Below, piece after piece: positions 6,618 through 13,944 of a stretch of 17,640 bases of DNA. The notes beneath the pieces were generated by a model. That model saw nothing but the letters and a program-made list of their open reading frames with translations, was not told where the DNA came from and made no database searches. The position numbers and the translations under genes are program-made. Within the stretch, counting starts at the first letter, position 1. Every line of letters starts with the position of its first letter. The stretch is from Candidatus Beckwithbacteria bacterium (lineage in GTDB: Bacteria > Patescibacteriota > Microgenomatia > UBA1400 > UBA1449): NCBI GenBank assembly GCA_012798485.1, contig JAAZND010000060.1, positions 1-17,640 on the forward strand, in the 5' to 3' direction.

Positions 6618-7202
6618 CTATACTCTCTGAACTTGTAAAGTTTTTGCCTTTTGATAAAGATCTTCTATACTTCCTTCATTCCACCAACCTTCAAGTTCAA
6701 CCATAGGAATTAAACTTTGATCACAAACAGGAATATGTCCAGGACCCCATTGCCAACCTTCAGGCCAATTCTCCTTAGACTGATCTGCTTTTCCATCACG
6801 CACTTGTAACGGTTCTAATCCTTTAAATTTCAATCCTAAACGCTGAGCTAAAGCTATATTGATAGCAACATGATGAAATTGATTAGGAATATCAGGCTTG
6901 TCTAGTAAAGCATAAGGATTAAAAGCCTCTTCAAAACTTATAGGTGTTTTATCATATGTATAAGAATATCCTTGAACAATCTTCAGTGCTTCATCTGAAT
7001 GCTCCTTAAAATATTTCTCATAACTCTCAACATATAATTCAAAAATATCATCAAAATTTAAAATTCTTCCATCAGCAAGAAGCCAAACAATGCGCCATTT
7101 TCCTTCTCCATACTCTTGATCCCAATTTCTATATTGTTTATCTCTATTTTTACCAAAAAAACCAATTGGTTTTTTTTCATCCTTCCATATTTCTTTTGTC
7201 AT
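6618..7202 (-). CDS. Hypothetical soluble protein, last gene of the vat operon
   Basis: This 194-residue protein is not recognised. It has no signal or membrane helix. It is rich in tryptophan (for example WKDEKKPIGFFGK, NWDQEYGEGKWRIVWLL and ENWPEGWQWGPGHIPVCDQ) and ends with an amphipathic helix (SIEDLYQKAKTLQVQ). The conserved look of WPEGWQWGPGHIPVCD suggests a ligand or active-site loop, but no known catalytic motif can be named. Its ATG overlaps the end of the HIT gene by 26 bases in another frame, so the two are translationally linked and probably act together. It is the final gene before the convergent HD pseudogene. Confidence 0.6.
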   Translation of the reverse strand: MTKEIWKDEKKPIGFFGKNRDKQYRNWDQEYGEGKWRIVWLLADGRILNFDDIFELYVESYEKYFKEHSDEALKIVQGYSYTYDKTPISFEEAFNPYALLDKPDIPNQFHHVAINIALAQRLGLKFKGLEPLQVRDGKADQSKENWPEGWQWGPGHIPVCDQSLIPMVELEGWWNEGSIEDLYQKAKTLQVQRV

Positions 7203-7665
7203 TTTTAAAATACTCCTTCATGGCTTTGGAAAAAACTTTTCTTTCTTTAGCTTCAGAAACTCTAAAATTACTAATATTCTCATGCAATTTGCCATTTTCA
7301 AATCTTGAAAAAAGATGCATATGATAATGAAAAGCATGTTGTTCACTTGCTGGTTCATTATTTTGTAAAATCATGACTCCATCACAGTTTCTGCTTTTTT
7401 TAAGAGCAATAGACACTTCTTTAGCTATTTTCATAATTCTCATTGCTTCTTTTTCTGGCAAGTCGTACAGATTTTCATAATGTTTTAAAGGTGCAACGAT
7501 CACATGACCTGGGTTATTGCCAACAAATTTAAAATTGATCAGTGCCATAACTAAATCATCGCGATAAAAAATATCATCTTGTTTGATCATTGTATGTTCA
7601 TTTTCTATACCTTTTACTGCAAGACAAATAGGGCATTGGTAATTTTTTGTAGCGTGATTGTACAT
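7177..7665 (-). CDS. HIT-family nucleotide hydrolase/transferase
   Basis: This 162-residue protein carries the histidine triad FHYHMHLF (H113, H115, H117), with H115 the likely nucleophile that forms a nucleotidyl intermediate. NPGHVIVAPLKHYENLYDL (from residue 51) is the other conserved HIT strand-helix segment. CPIC (residues 11-14), together with later histidines, suggests the zinc site found in many bacterial HIT proteins. Family members hydrolyse dinucleoside polyphosphates or nucleoside phosphoramidates, or transfer AMP; the exact substrate cannot be read here. The C-terminal tail of about 40 residues is basic. It lies 23 bases behind the HD gene and overlaps the next gene by 26 bases. 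Confidence 0.9.
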   Translation of the reverse strand: MYNHATKNYQCPICLAVKGIENEHTMIKQDDIFYRDDLVMALINFKFVGNNPGHVIVAPLKHYENLYDLPEKEAMRIMKIAKEVSIALKKSRNCDGVMILQNNEPASEQHAFHYHMHLFSRFENGKLHENISNFRVSEAKERKVFSKAMKEYFKNDKRNMEG

Positions 7666-7688
7666 AACTAAGATATTTTAGAGATTTT

Positions 7689-8339
7689 TTAATTTTTATC
7701 TCCATTCCATTCCTTCATAAACTCACCAATAAAAGTTTGCATAAATTTATGTCTTTTTAAAGCAATCTTTATTCCAGTCTGCGTATTCATAAGGTCTTTT
7801 AGTAAAAATAACTTTTCATAAAAATGGTTTATCGATGAGCTGTTGCTTTGTTTAAATTCTTTTATGCTTGTATATTCTTGAGGGCTTAAGTCTGGATTAT
7901 AAATTTCTCTACCTTTAAAACCTCCATAAGCAAAACATCTTGCAATACCAATTGCTCCCAAAGCATCAAGTCTGTCTGCATCTTGAACAATTTGTCCTTC
8001 TTTACTTTGCATTTTTTTATTAAATTTTGAACCCTTGAAAGAAACATCTTTAATTATGGCTATAATCTTTTCAATAATATCTTGATCAACATTTTGATTT
8101 AAAAGCCAATCTGAGGAAATCTTTAAGGCAACATTGTCATCATTAAATTTCCAATCGGCAATATCATGTAGTAGAGCAGCTAATTCAACAATAAATAAAT
8201 CAGCTTTTTCTTGGCAAGCTATAAATTTAGCCATTTTCCAAACTCTTTCAATATGCCACCAATCATGACCAGAAGATTCGCGGATAAGTTTTTCTCTAAC
8301 AAAATTTATTGTTTTAGTAATAATTTGATTTTTATTCAT
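7689..8339 (-). CDS. HD-domain phosphohydrolase (YedJ-like)
   Basis: The ATG at 8339 gives 216 residues; the TTG six codons upstream would overlap the preceding gene and is less likely. The metal-binding HD pattern is complete: H25 in GHDWWH, H29, H58-D59 in LLHDIADW, and D120 in VQDADRLDALGAIG. The IYNPDLSP and NHFYEKLFLLKDLMNT...A..RH segments match the uncharacterised YedJ-type HD phosphohydrolases, which hydrolyse nucleotide-like phosphates with a divalent metal. It starts two bases after the ParB-like gene stops, so the genes are probably coupled. Together with the HIT protein it makes the operon rich in nucleotide-processing enzymes. Confidence 0.9.
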   Translation of the reverse strand: MNKNQIITKTINFVREKLIRESSGHDWWHIERVWKMAKFIACQEKADLFIVELAALLHDIADWKFNDDNVALKISSDWLLNQNVDQDIIEKIIAIIKDVSFKGSKFNKKMQSKEGQIVQDADRLDALGAIGIARCFAYGGFKGREIYNPDLSPQEYTSIKEFKQSNSSSINHFYEKLFLLKDLMNTQTGIKIALKRHKFMQTFIGEFMKEWNGDKN

Positions 8340-8341
8340 TT

Positions 8342-8692
8342 TTAACAAATTTGACAAATAATTTCTGCTTTTTCTATCCCTAAATCTCTCAAAACTCTAA
8401 AACGAGCATAACCATCAATTAGAAAATAATCTGAACCCAAAGCAATCAAAGGTAAAATAGCTTCTCCTTTTTTGATCATATTTATAAAATTTAATTTTCT
8501 TTGTATATGCAATTCTTCTTTATCATGTCGATTTATTAAATCCTGATCAACTTTCAAACTAGAGAGTGGCATTTCTAGTAAATGCCACGGATAAAAGTTA
8601 ATTTTTGCTAAAGGAATATCGGAAGCTTCTTTGGCTAAAGTTTGCTTAACATACGAAGAGATGTTAGGAATAGACGCCCATTGTATTTTCAT
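8342..8692 (-). CDS. ParB/sulfiredoxin-like domain protein
   Basis: This 116-residue protein consists of little more than one ParB N-terminal-like domain. Visible marks are WHLLEMPLSSLKVDQDLINR (the Pxxx-L-paired strand region), IKKGEAILPLIAL, and LIDGYARFRVLRDLGIEKAEI, which corresponds to the DGHHRxxAxxxLG signature. Chromosomal ParB has a helix-turn-helix and a dimer domain after this part, both missing here, so chromosome partitioning is unlikely. Stand-alone versions bind or hydrolyse nucleotides (CTP or ATP) in other contexts. It lies 11 bases after vat and two before the HD gene. Which partner it serves is unknown. Confidence 0.7.
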   Translation of the reverse strand: MKIQWASIPNISSYVKQTLAKEASDIPLAKINFYPWHLLEMPLSSLKVDQDLINRHDKEELHIQRKLNFINMIKKGEAILPLIALGSDYFLIDGYARFRVLRDLGIEKAEIICQIC

Positions 8693-8703
8693 AAATAAAA
8701 TAG

Positions 8704-9354
8704 CTACAGCAGAGCTTTTAGCTTTTTTATATCACCACCTACCAGCACTGATAAATTGGCTGTTATTTTTTGTTTGTCCCAATCCCACCATTTGATTTGC
8801 AAAAGTAAATTTATAACATCTTCTTCAAAACGCATTCTGATAATTTTTGCCGGATTGCCTCCTACAATAGCATAAGCGGGAACATCTTTCGTCACTACAG
8901 CCTTTGTCGCAATGATTGCTCCATCGCCGATTTTAACTCCAGGCATAATAAGTGCGTCATATCCAAGCCAGACATCATTGCCAACGACAGTATCTCCTTT
9001 GTATGGTAAATCTTCCATCTTAGGAATCGCCGCTTCCCAGCCATTTTGAAAAATCCCAAAAGGATAAGTCGTTAATCCCGACATTTTATGATTAGCCCCG
9101 TTCATGATAAATTTGACATCTTCTGCAATAGCGCAAAATTTACCAATGATTAATTTGTCTTGCGAAAAAGGATAATGATACAAAACATTTTTTTCAAAAT
9201 TTTCAACTCCTTTTGGATCGTCATAATAGGTATAATCGCCAATGATAATTTTGGGGTTTTTAATAATGTTTTTAAGATAGCAAACCCGTTTTTGTCCTAT
9301 CATAGGGTAGGGGTTGTTTGGATCTGGTCCGAAATTCTGCTGATTATCTCTCAT
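8704..9354 (-). CDS. vat: Vat-like streptogramin A / xenobiotic O-acetyltransferase
   Basis: This 216-residue protein is a left-handed beta-helix (hexapeptide repeat) acetyltransferase of the XAT class. Matches to Vat proteins run its whole length: GPDP near the start, IIGDYTYYDD, VLYHY, LIIGKFCAIA, FIMNGANHKMSG with the expected catalytic His89, TYPFGIF, VGNDVWLGYDALIMPGVKIGDGAIIATKAVVTKDVPAYAIVGGNPAKIIR and KWWDWD. Such enzymes transfer acetyl from acetyl-CoA to virginiamycin M-type streptogramins; CatB relatives act on chloramphenicol, so the substrate is not proven. It heads a compact five-gene operon behind an extended -10 promoter. The ATG has no Shine-Dalgarno. Confidence 0.85.
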   Translation of the reverse strand: MRDNQQNFGPDPNNPYPMIGQKRVCYLKNIIKNPKIIIGDYTYYDDPKGVENFEKNVLYHYPFSQDKLIIGKFCAIAEDVKFIMNGANHKMSGLTTYPFGIFQNGWEAAIPKMEDLPYKGDTVVGNDVWLGYDALIMPGVKIGDGAIIATKAVVTKDVPAYAIVGGNPAKIIRMRFEEDVINLLLQIKWWDWDKQKITANLSVLVGGDIKKLKALL

Positions 9355-9378
9355 AAAAGTTTAATGTATTTAATCTGA

Positions 9379-9387
9379 ATTATAACA
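9379..9387 (-). promoter_or_regulatory. Extended -10 promoter of the vat operon
   Basis: On the minus strand TGTTATAAT (9387-9379) is a perfect extended -10 element, 24 bases before the vat ATG. The matching -35 is weak, as usual for extended -10 promoters. The stretch 9388-9480 further upstream shows nothing else clear. Confidence 0.5.
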
Positions 9388-9480
9388 GCAAGAACTAGCA
9401 AAATTAAATATTGAAAAATTTGATAAGAATATTAGGCATTATTTATTAAAGGGTCTTGTAAACTTTAGCGAAAGACGGAA

Positions 9481-9541
9481 GCGGTTAACGGGAATCGAAC
9501 CTGCCTGCCTGCAGGCAGGTTTTGCTACCTACATTGAGCGA
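9481..9541 (-). pseudogene. Broken tRNA (Gly-like) fused to tRNA-Gly(CCC), interrupted by a palindrome
   Basis: Directly behind tRNA-Gly(CCC), the minus strand carries a D-arm-like stretch (GCTCAATGTAGGTAGC), then AAAACC as if entering an anticodon stem, then the CCTGCCTG palindrome, then GGTTCGATTCCCG and TTAACCGC, which are a T arm and a 3' acceptor strand. The expected 5' acceptor strand (GCGGTTA) is missing, and the anticodon-to-T-stem part is replaced by the palindrome. It cannot fold into a working tRNA. Original identity as tRNA-Gly(GCC) is a guess from the AAAACC-TGCC remnant. Confidence 0.5.
9504..9519. repeat. 16-bp perfect palindrome CCTGCCTGCAGGCAGG
   Basis: CCTGCCTG is followed directly by its reverse complement CAGGCAGG, with one more CTG unit on the left. 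It is far more GC-rich than its surroundings. Similar palindromes recur in genomes of candidate phyla, from memory. Here it sits inside a broken tRNA. Confidence 0.7.
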
Positions 9542-9607
9542 GATACGAGAATCGAACTCGCGTCTATTCCTTGGGAAGGAATCATACTACCATTGTACTA
9601 ATCTCGC
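9537..9607 (-). tRNA. tRNA-Gly (anticodon CCC)
   Basis: The minus strand folds into a 71-nt cloverleaf. The acceptor pairs GCGAGAT with ATCTCGC, the D arm is GTAC-AATGGTA-GTAT, the anticodon stem ATTCC/GGAAT encloses TTCCCAA (anticodon CCC, reading GGG), and the T arm is CGCGAG-TTCGATT-CTCG. The discriminator is T and no CCA is encoded. A TATAAT at 9618-9623 on the same strand, 11 bases upstream, is its likely -10 element. A broken second tRNA follows with no spacer. Confidence 0.93.
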
Positions 9608-9633
9608 TAACGCAATTATTATAATACAAATTT

Positions 9634-10224
9634 TTAATCTCTTGGAATTGCAAGCTCTAAACCTTCATACAACAAATCTGGATTATAAAGGTTATTGGCC
9701 TGGGAAATCTCCATCCACCTTTTAGCGTCACCGTAAGCTTTTTGGGCAATAATTTCTAGAGTGTCGCCAGCTTGGACCACATATTTATCTTGCGTAAATC
9801 TTTCTGTATTCTGAGCTGAAAGAACTTCCGGTTCTTTTTTTTCAGCTGAAAGACTGGCAATTTCAGGCAAAATAATTTTTTGACCAACAGTCAATAAATC
9901 TGGATTATCGATCTGATTTTCGGCAGCAATTTCTGTCCAATACATTTCATTACCATAAAATACTCGAGCAATCGTCTGTAAACTGTCGCCTTCTTGCGCA
10001 AGATAACTCGAAGGTGTAGCAGTTTGCAAAGCCACGTAATTGACATCCTGAGCAGCTTCAGAAGTAATTTGGTTGGTATATTTGGGATTTTTATGCTGGA
10101 AATAACTGAGGATAAAAAACAAAACTACAAAAACAACAAGGCTTCCAATAATAGTGCTAAAAATTTCTTCACTAAGTTTAACTTTTTTTAAAAAAAGATA
10201 AAGTTTCTCTTCAACTATATCCAT
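9634..10224 (-). CDS. Membrane-anchored protein with two LysM domains
   Basis: This 196-residue protein has an N-terminal cytoplasmic stretch of about 20 residues, one membrane helix (about residues 22-42) and two LysM domains. The first spans about residues 73-121 (YLAQEGDSLQTIARVFYGN...WTEIAAENQIDNPDLLTVGQKIILP), the second about 147-195 (YVVQAGDTLEIIAQKAYGD...WMEISQANNLYNPDLLYEGLELAIP). LysM binds peptidoglycan GlcNAc, so it probably ties the membrane to the wall. No hydrolase domain is present. GGTAA precedes the ATG by a few bases, and a good promoter lies further upstream. It is divergent from the ZIP transporter gene. Confidence 0.9.
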   Translation of the reverse strand: MDIVEEKLYLFLKKVKLSEEIFSTIIGSLVVFVVLFFILSYFQHKNPKYTNQITSEAAQDVNYVALQTATPSSYLAQEGDSLQTIARVFYGNEMYWTEIAAENQIDNPDLLTVGQKIILPEIASLSAEKKEPEVLSAQNTERFTQDKYVVQAGDTLEIIAQKAYGDAKRWMEISQANNLYNPDLLYEGLELAIPRD

Positions 10225-10260
10225 ATTTACCAGCTCTTGTGTTAAAATAAATTTAACTCA

Positions 10261-10288
10261 ATTATACTTAAAAGGCTATTTTTAGCAA
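10261..10288 (-). promoter_or_regulatory. Sigma70-type promoter for the LysM gene
   Basis: On the minus strand TTGCTA (10288-10283) and TATAAT (10266-10261) are 16 bases apart. The leader to the ATG at 10224 would be about 30 nt. Confidence 0.6.
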
Positions 10289-10328
10289 TATCGCTATTGA
10301 GAGTTAAAAAAATATTAAAGCTAATCTT

Positions 10329-11078
10329 ATGCATTTACAAAGATTATCACTGGCATTACTTTCTACAATCATTATCAGCCTGATTTCCTTAATAGGCATC
10401 TTTACAGTAACTATTAAAGATAAAATTTTATTTAAAATTCTCATTTTTTTAGTGGCTTTTTCTGCTGGAGCTTTGATCGGTGGAGCCTTTTTTCATCTTT
10501 TACCTGAAGCCTTAAGCACTCAAACTATTGAAAATGTCAGTATTTTTTTACTTATTGGTTTTTGTGCTTTCTTTTTGCTGGAAAAAATTTTACATTGGCG
10601 CCATTGTCACGAAAAAGGAGATTGTAAAATTCATCCTTTTTCTTATCTAAACCTAGTTGGCGATAGTATTCATAATTTTATTGATGGGTTAGTAATTGCC
10701 TCAAGTTTTTATGTGGATCAAAGTTTAGGCATTTCTACCAGCTTAGCAATTATTGCTCACGAAATTCCTCAGGAAATTGGTGATTTCGCTATACTTATTC
10801 ATGGAGGTATGAATAAAAAAAAGGCTTTGATTTATAATTATATCTCAGCTTTTTTTGCTATTTTTGGAGCTGTCTTTGGCTTTATTTTGATTGAACAAAT
10901 CAATAATCTAAGTAATTTCTTATTGCCTTTTACGGCTGGAGGCTTTATTTATATTGCTGCTTCTGACTTGATTCCAGAGCTGCACAAAGAAAAAAGCTTC
11001 AAAAAATCCATACTGGCTTTTATCTTTTTTCTAGCTGGTTTAATTTTTATGTATTTTACTAAAAAATGGCTTGAATAA
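10329..11078 (+). CDS. ZIP-family divalent metal transporter
   Basis: This 249-residue integral membrane protein has about eight helices. The ZIP metal-site motifs are both present: GDSIHNFIDGLVIASSF (H115, N116, D119) in the fourth helix and AHEIPQEIGDFAIL (H144, E145, E149) in the fifth. The second-helix SAGALIGGAFFHLLPEA also matches the family. A His/Cys-rich loop between helices 3 and 4 (HWRHCHEKGDCKIH, from residue 89) probably binds metal. ZIP proteins bring zinc, iron or manganese into the cytoplasm; the substrate cannot be decided here. No Shine-Dalgarno or convincing promoter is seen upstream, and no regulator is adjacent. Confidence 0.92.
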   Translation: MHLQRLSLALLSTIIISLISLIGIFTVTIKDKILFKILIFLVAFSAGALIGGAFFHLLPEALSTQTIENVSIFLLIGFCAFFLLEKILHWRHCHEKGDCKIHPFSYLNLVGDSIHNFIDGLVIASSFYVDQSLGISTSLAIIAHEIPQEIGDFAILIHGGMNKKKALIYNYISAFFAIFGAVFGFILIEQINNLSNFLLPFTAGGFIYIAASDLIPELHKEKSFKKSILAFIFFLAGLIFMYFTKKWLE

Positions 11079-11095
11079 TTTTTCCTCTTATTTTT

Positions 11096-11123
11096 TTGAC
11101 AAATTTCTTGCTTGCATTATATA
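11096..11123 (+). promoter_or_regulatory. Sigma70-type promoter for the membrane protein-XRE pair
   Basis: A perfect TTGACA (11096-11101) is followed after 16 bases by TATATA (11118-11123). The leader to the ATG at 11204 would be about 75 nt, and it contains ATATAT-type near-palindromes (about 11130-11155) that the XRE protein might bind. Confidence 0.6.
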
Positions 11124-11203
11124 TTTTGTTGTGATATATTTCTAACATATAGTTATAAATAATTAACATTTATTATTTAAATTTTTTAGATAATAAAAAT
11201 AAA

Positions 11204-11635
11204 ATGATAGGTAATCCAAAGTGGTTTGAAAGACGCAAATACGGCGGCTGGGGAATAACCCCAAAAACATGGCAAGGCTGGGTTTATATTGGAATAATGG
11301 TTATCCCATTTGCGATTTTTCAATCTTTGCCTTTTTGGGATAATCTCACTCGCTTAATTATTTATGGAATTTGGATGTTAGTCTTAATAATTGATATTTT
11401 GTCTATTATGAAAAATTTAGATAAGGATGAAAGAGAAGAAAAAATCGAAGCTTTAGCAGAAAGAAACAGTACCTGGGCTATGATTGCTGTGCTTTTAGCG
11501 GGAATACTTTATCAAACTTATCTTAGTGCTTTTAGCCAAACTGTAAAAATAGACTGGTTTCTAGTAGCAACTTTGGCAGCAGGAACGATAGTTAAATCTC
11601 TTTCCAATTTTATTTTAGAAAAAAAAGATTTGTAA
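11204..11635 (+). CDS. Hypothetical four-helix membrane protein paired with an XRE regulator
   Basis: This 143-residue protein opens with an aromatic, basic stretch (PKWFERRKYGGWGITPKTWQGW) followed by four hydrophobic helices. They come in two pairs, separated by a charged segment (KNLDKDEREEKIEALAERNS). It is reminiscent of the DUF2178-type proteins that precede small helix-turn-helix regulators, but I do not claim that family. The start has only a weak AT-rich ribosome site. The XRE gene begins 13 bases after its stop, so the two share a transcript, and the regulator probably controls this pair. Confidence 0.65.
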   Translation: MIGNPKWFERRKYGGWGITPKTWQGWVYIGIMVIPFAIFQSLPFWDNLTRLIIYGIWMLVLIIDILSIMKNLDKDEREEKIEALAERNSTWAMIAVLLAGILYQTYLSAFSQTVKIDWFLVATLAAGTIVKSLSNFILEKKDL

Positions 11636-11648
11636 AACTAATTTAATT

Positions 11649-11840
11649 ATGCAAACTAAAATTAAAGAATACCGAGCTAAATATGAGCTAACTCAGGAAG
11701 AACTGGCACAAAAAGTGGGAGTAAGAAGGGAGACTATTGTTTTTCTGGAAAAAGGGAAATATAACCCATCTTTAAAACTGGCTTACCAAATTGCAAAAAT
11801 TTTAAAAACTTCTATTGAAAAATTGTTTATTTTGGAATAA
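11649..11840 (+). CDS. Small XRE/Cro-type helix-turn-helix regulator (YozG-like)
   Basis: This 63-residue protein is almost entirely one XRE helix-turn-helix domain. Visible parts are IKEYRAKYELTQEELAQKVGV (helices 1-2), RRETIVFLEKGKYNPSLKLA (recognition helix and turn) and YQIAKILKTSIEKLFILE at the end. This matches small YozG/YgzD-type regulators, which lack a ligand domain and often pair with a membrane protein that modulates them. It probably binds near its own promoter at 11096-11160. The next promoter lies immediately downstream, so it does not seem to be part of the two-component unit. Confidence 0.9.
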   Translation: MQTKIKEYRAKYELTQEELAQKVGVRRETIVFLEKGKYNPSLKLAYQIAKILKTSIEKLFILE

Positions 11841-11873
11841 AAAAGCCTTTCAGCTTCTTCTAAGCTAAATTTG

Positions 11874-11879
11874 TATAAT
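11874..11879 (+). promoter_or_regulatory. -10 element of a leaderless two-component operon
   Basis: A perfect TATAAT ends six bases before the ATG at 11886, so transcription would start at or next to the start codon. No Shine-Dalgarno and only a poor -35 are visible. The element is the only promoter-like signal between the XRE gene and the response regulator. Confidence 0.5.
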
Positions 11880-11885
11880 AAACTT

Positions 11886-12563
11886 ATGAAAGTTTTAATT
11901 GTTGAAGATGACCATAAAATCGCGCAAAATATTAAAAAAGGCTTGGAGCAGGAGAATTTTTCTGTTGATTTGACTTTTGATGGAGGGCAGGGTTATGATT
12001 TTGCATCTCAAGAGGAATATGATGTTATTATTCTTGATTTAATGCTTCCAGAAATGAGTGGTATTGAAATCTGTAAAAAACTGAGAGCCGAAAATAATCA
12101 TACCCCAATTTTGATGCTTACAGCTAGAGACCAAATAGAGGACAAAGTTTTGGGCCTAAACAGTGGGGCTGACGATTATCTTCCAAAACCTTTTGCTTTT
12201 ACCGAACTTCTGGCTAGAATCAAAGCTCTTTCCCGAAGACCAAAACAGAGTTTACAAACCAAATTGGAATTTAAAAATTTAACTCTTGATACCATTACTT
12301 ACAAAGTAGAAAGGTCAGGCAGGGAAATTAATTTATCCAAAAAAGAATTCAGTTTGTTAGAATATCTTATGCGTCATCCACGACAAATTTTAAATAAAGA
12401 TCAGATTATTAATAATGTCTGGAATTTTGACGCTGATATTTTGCCTAATACTGTTGAGGTCTATATTGGTTATTTAAGAAATAAAATTGATAAACCATTT
12501 AGCAATGAGCCAAGCTTAATTCAAACGATTAGAGGTTTTGGTTACAAACTAGACGAAAAATAA
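11886..12563 (+). CDS. OmpR/PhoB-family response regulator
   Basis: The ATG at 11886 gives 225 residues; a TTG five codons upstream sits on the -10 element and is unlikely. The receiver domain has the acidic pocket E7-D8-D9, the phosphorylation site D51 in IILDLMLPEMSG, T79 in MLTARD and K101 in LPKPF. The C-terminal winged helix (about residues 125-225) shows LDTITYKVERSGREINLSKKEFSLLEYLMRHP and VEVYIGYLRNKIDKP...IQTIRGFGYKL. It therefore binds DNA direct repeats when phosphorylated by the kinase that overlaps its stop codon. Likely targets are the exported-protein and MacA-type genes downstream; this is inferred from position. Confidence 0.95.
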   Translation: MKVLIVEDDHKIAQNIKKGLEQENFSVDLTFDGGQGYDFASQEEYDVIILDLMLPEMSGIEICKKLRAENNHTPILMLTARDQIEDKVLGLNSGADDYLPKPFAFTELLARIKALSRRPKQSLQTKLEFKNLTLDTITYKVERSGREINLSKKEFSLLEYLMRHPRQILNKDQIINNVWNFDADILPNTVEVYIGYLRNKIDKPFSNEPSLIQTIRGFGYKLDEK

Positions 12564-13606
12564 TGTTTGCCAAACTCAATCTTTTCCAATCTGCAAGACT
12601 TAAATTAACCGCCTGGTATATTCTTACCATTGGCATTATTTTGTTTATTTTTTCTACTGTGATATATCAAATCGTGGTTGAAGATATGAAAAGAGAATTT
12701 CATCGTCTATATATGATGCAGAAATTTGATGTCAAAATCCCCAGAGGTAATGTTCCTCCTCCCATACAAGGGTTAATGCAAGGTTTTGAAACCGGTTTGG
12801 ATGAAGAATATTTAACTGAATTCAATCAGGCGAAAAATGAATGGAAATTAAAACTGTTTATGATTAATGGACTTATTTTACTAATTGCTGGAGGTTCAGC
12901 CTACATTTTGGCTGGCAAAAATCTCAAGCCGATTGAAGAAATGACCGAAAAACAAAAAAACTTTATTGCTGATGCTTCTCATGAACTGCGAACACCTTTG
13001 ACCAGTTTAAAAACTGCTATTGAAGTCAATCTCAGAGCTAAAAAAATTGAAGAAAAAGAATTTAGAAAAATACTGGCAGATAATCTGGAGGATATTAATG
13101 CTTTACAAAAATTGACCAATTACCTGCTTGATCTTACTAAAGTTGATAATATCAATTTAACTTTTGAAGATTTGAATCTTAAGGATTTAATACAGAAAGT
13201 AGTTGATAAATTCATGCCAATAGCAATCAAGAAAAAACTGACTATTAGCACCAAACTCAAGAATGTTTTTTTAACAGCTGATAAACTTAAACTGGAACAA
13301 TTAATCTCCATTTTACTTGATAACGCTATCAAATACACAGGCAAAAATGGAAAAATTTGGATAGAGCTAACCACAAACAAAAAATATGTTTATCTTAAAA
13401 TTAAAGATAATGGCATTGGCATTGAAAAAGAAAATCTGAAAAAGATTTTTGATAGATTTTATCGAGCTGAACAATCACGTACTTCCAAAGGTTTTGGTTT
13501 AGGGCTGGCAATTGCAGCTAATATTGTTGAGTCTCATCATGGCAAAATCGAAGTCCAAAGTGAGCCTGGCAAGGGCAGCGAATTTATTGTCAAACTCCGA
13601 AAATAA
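12563..13606 (+). CDS. Sensor histidine kinase, partner of the response regulator
   Basis: This 347-residue protein starts one base inside the regulator's stop (TAATG), so translation is coupled. Two membrane helices (about residues 16-38 and 97-117) enclose a short extracytoplasmic loop of about 58 residues with PRGNVPPPIQGLMQGFETG. Almost no HAMP-like linker follows. The core is complete: H-box FIADASHELRTPLTSL (phospho-His140), N-box LLDNAIKYTGKNG (N254), G1 KDNGIGI, F-box FDRFYR and G2 GFGLGLAIA. The small loop suggests sensing in or at the membrane, as in envelope-stress or peptide-sensing kinases, possibly through the exported proteins or transporter encoded downstream. Confidence 0.95.
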   Translation: MFAKLNLFQSARLKLTAWYILTIGIILFIFSTVIYQIVVEDMKREFHRLYMMQKFDVKIPRGNVPPPIQGLMQGFETGLDEEYLTEFNQAKNEWKLKLFMINGLILLIAGGSAYILAGKNLKPIEEMTEKQKNFIADASHELRTPLTSLKTAIEVNLRAKKIEEKEFRKILADNLEDINALQKLTNYLLDLTKVDNINLTFEDLNLKDLIQKVVDKFMPIAIKKKLTISTKLKNVFLTADKLKLEQLISILLDNAIKYTGKNGKIWIELTTNKKYVYLKIKDNGIGIEKENLKKIFDRFYRAEQSRTSKGFGLGLAIAANIVESHHGKIEVQSEPGKGSEFIVKLRK

Positions 13607-13615
13607 TTTTAAAAT

Positions 13616-13638
13616 CTCCTTTGTTAAAGAAGGAGTTT
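13616..13638 (+). terminator. Weak terminator-like hairpin after the histidine kinase
   Basis: CTCCTT (13616-13621) pairs with AAGGAG (13630-13635) across an eight-base loop, but only TTT follows. Termination would be incomplete at best. Confidence 0.35.
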
Positions 13639-13944
13639 AGCTAGACAGAGGGTTTTAAATACCTATTATCCCTTTCTCAATTTTTAAATTATTCTGCCTT
13701 ATCAAAAAACCCTAAATTTACAAGTTTCTGTATTCTTTTATTTCTAAGCTTTTTCTCAAGTTTGTATTTTATATTAGAGACAATTCGCAAAATGTGTATA
13801 GATTTTTAAAGGGAAAATTTATACATAAAAACATTTAAAAGCGAAAAAAAAATTAAAGATTTTTTTAAAAAGCCATATTAAGCTCAATATTTAAATTTAC
13901 TTAATCGCTTAAAAAGTCTTTAAAAACAGTTATAAAATTTTTAA

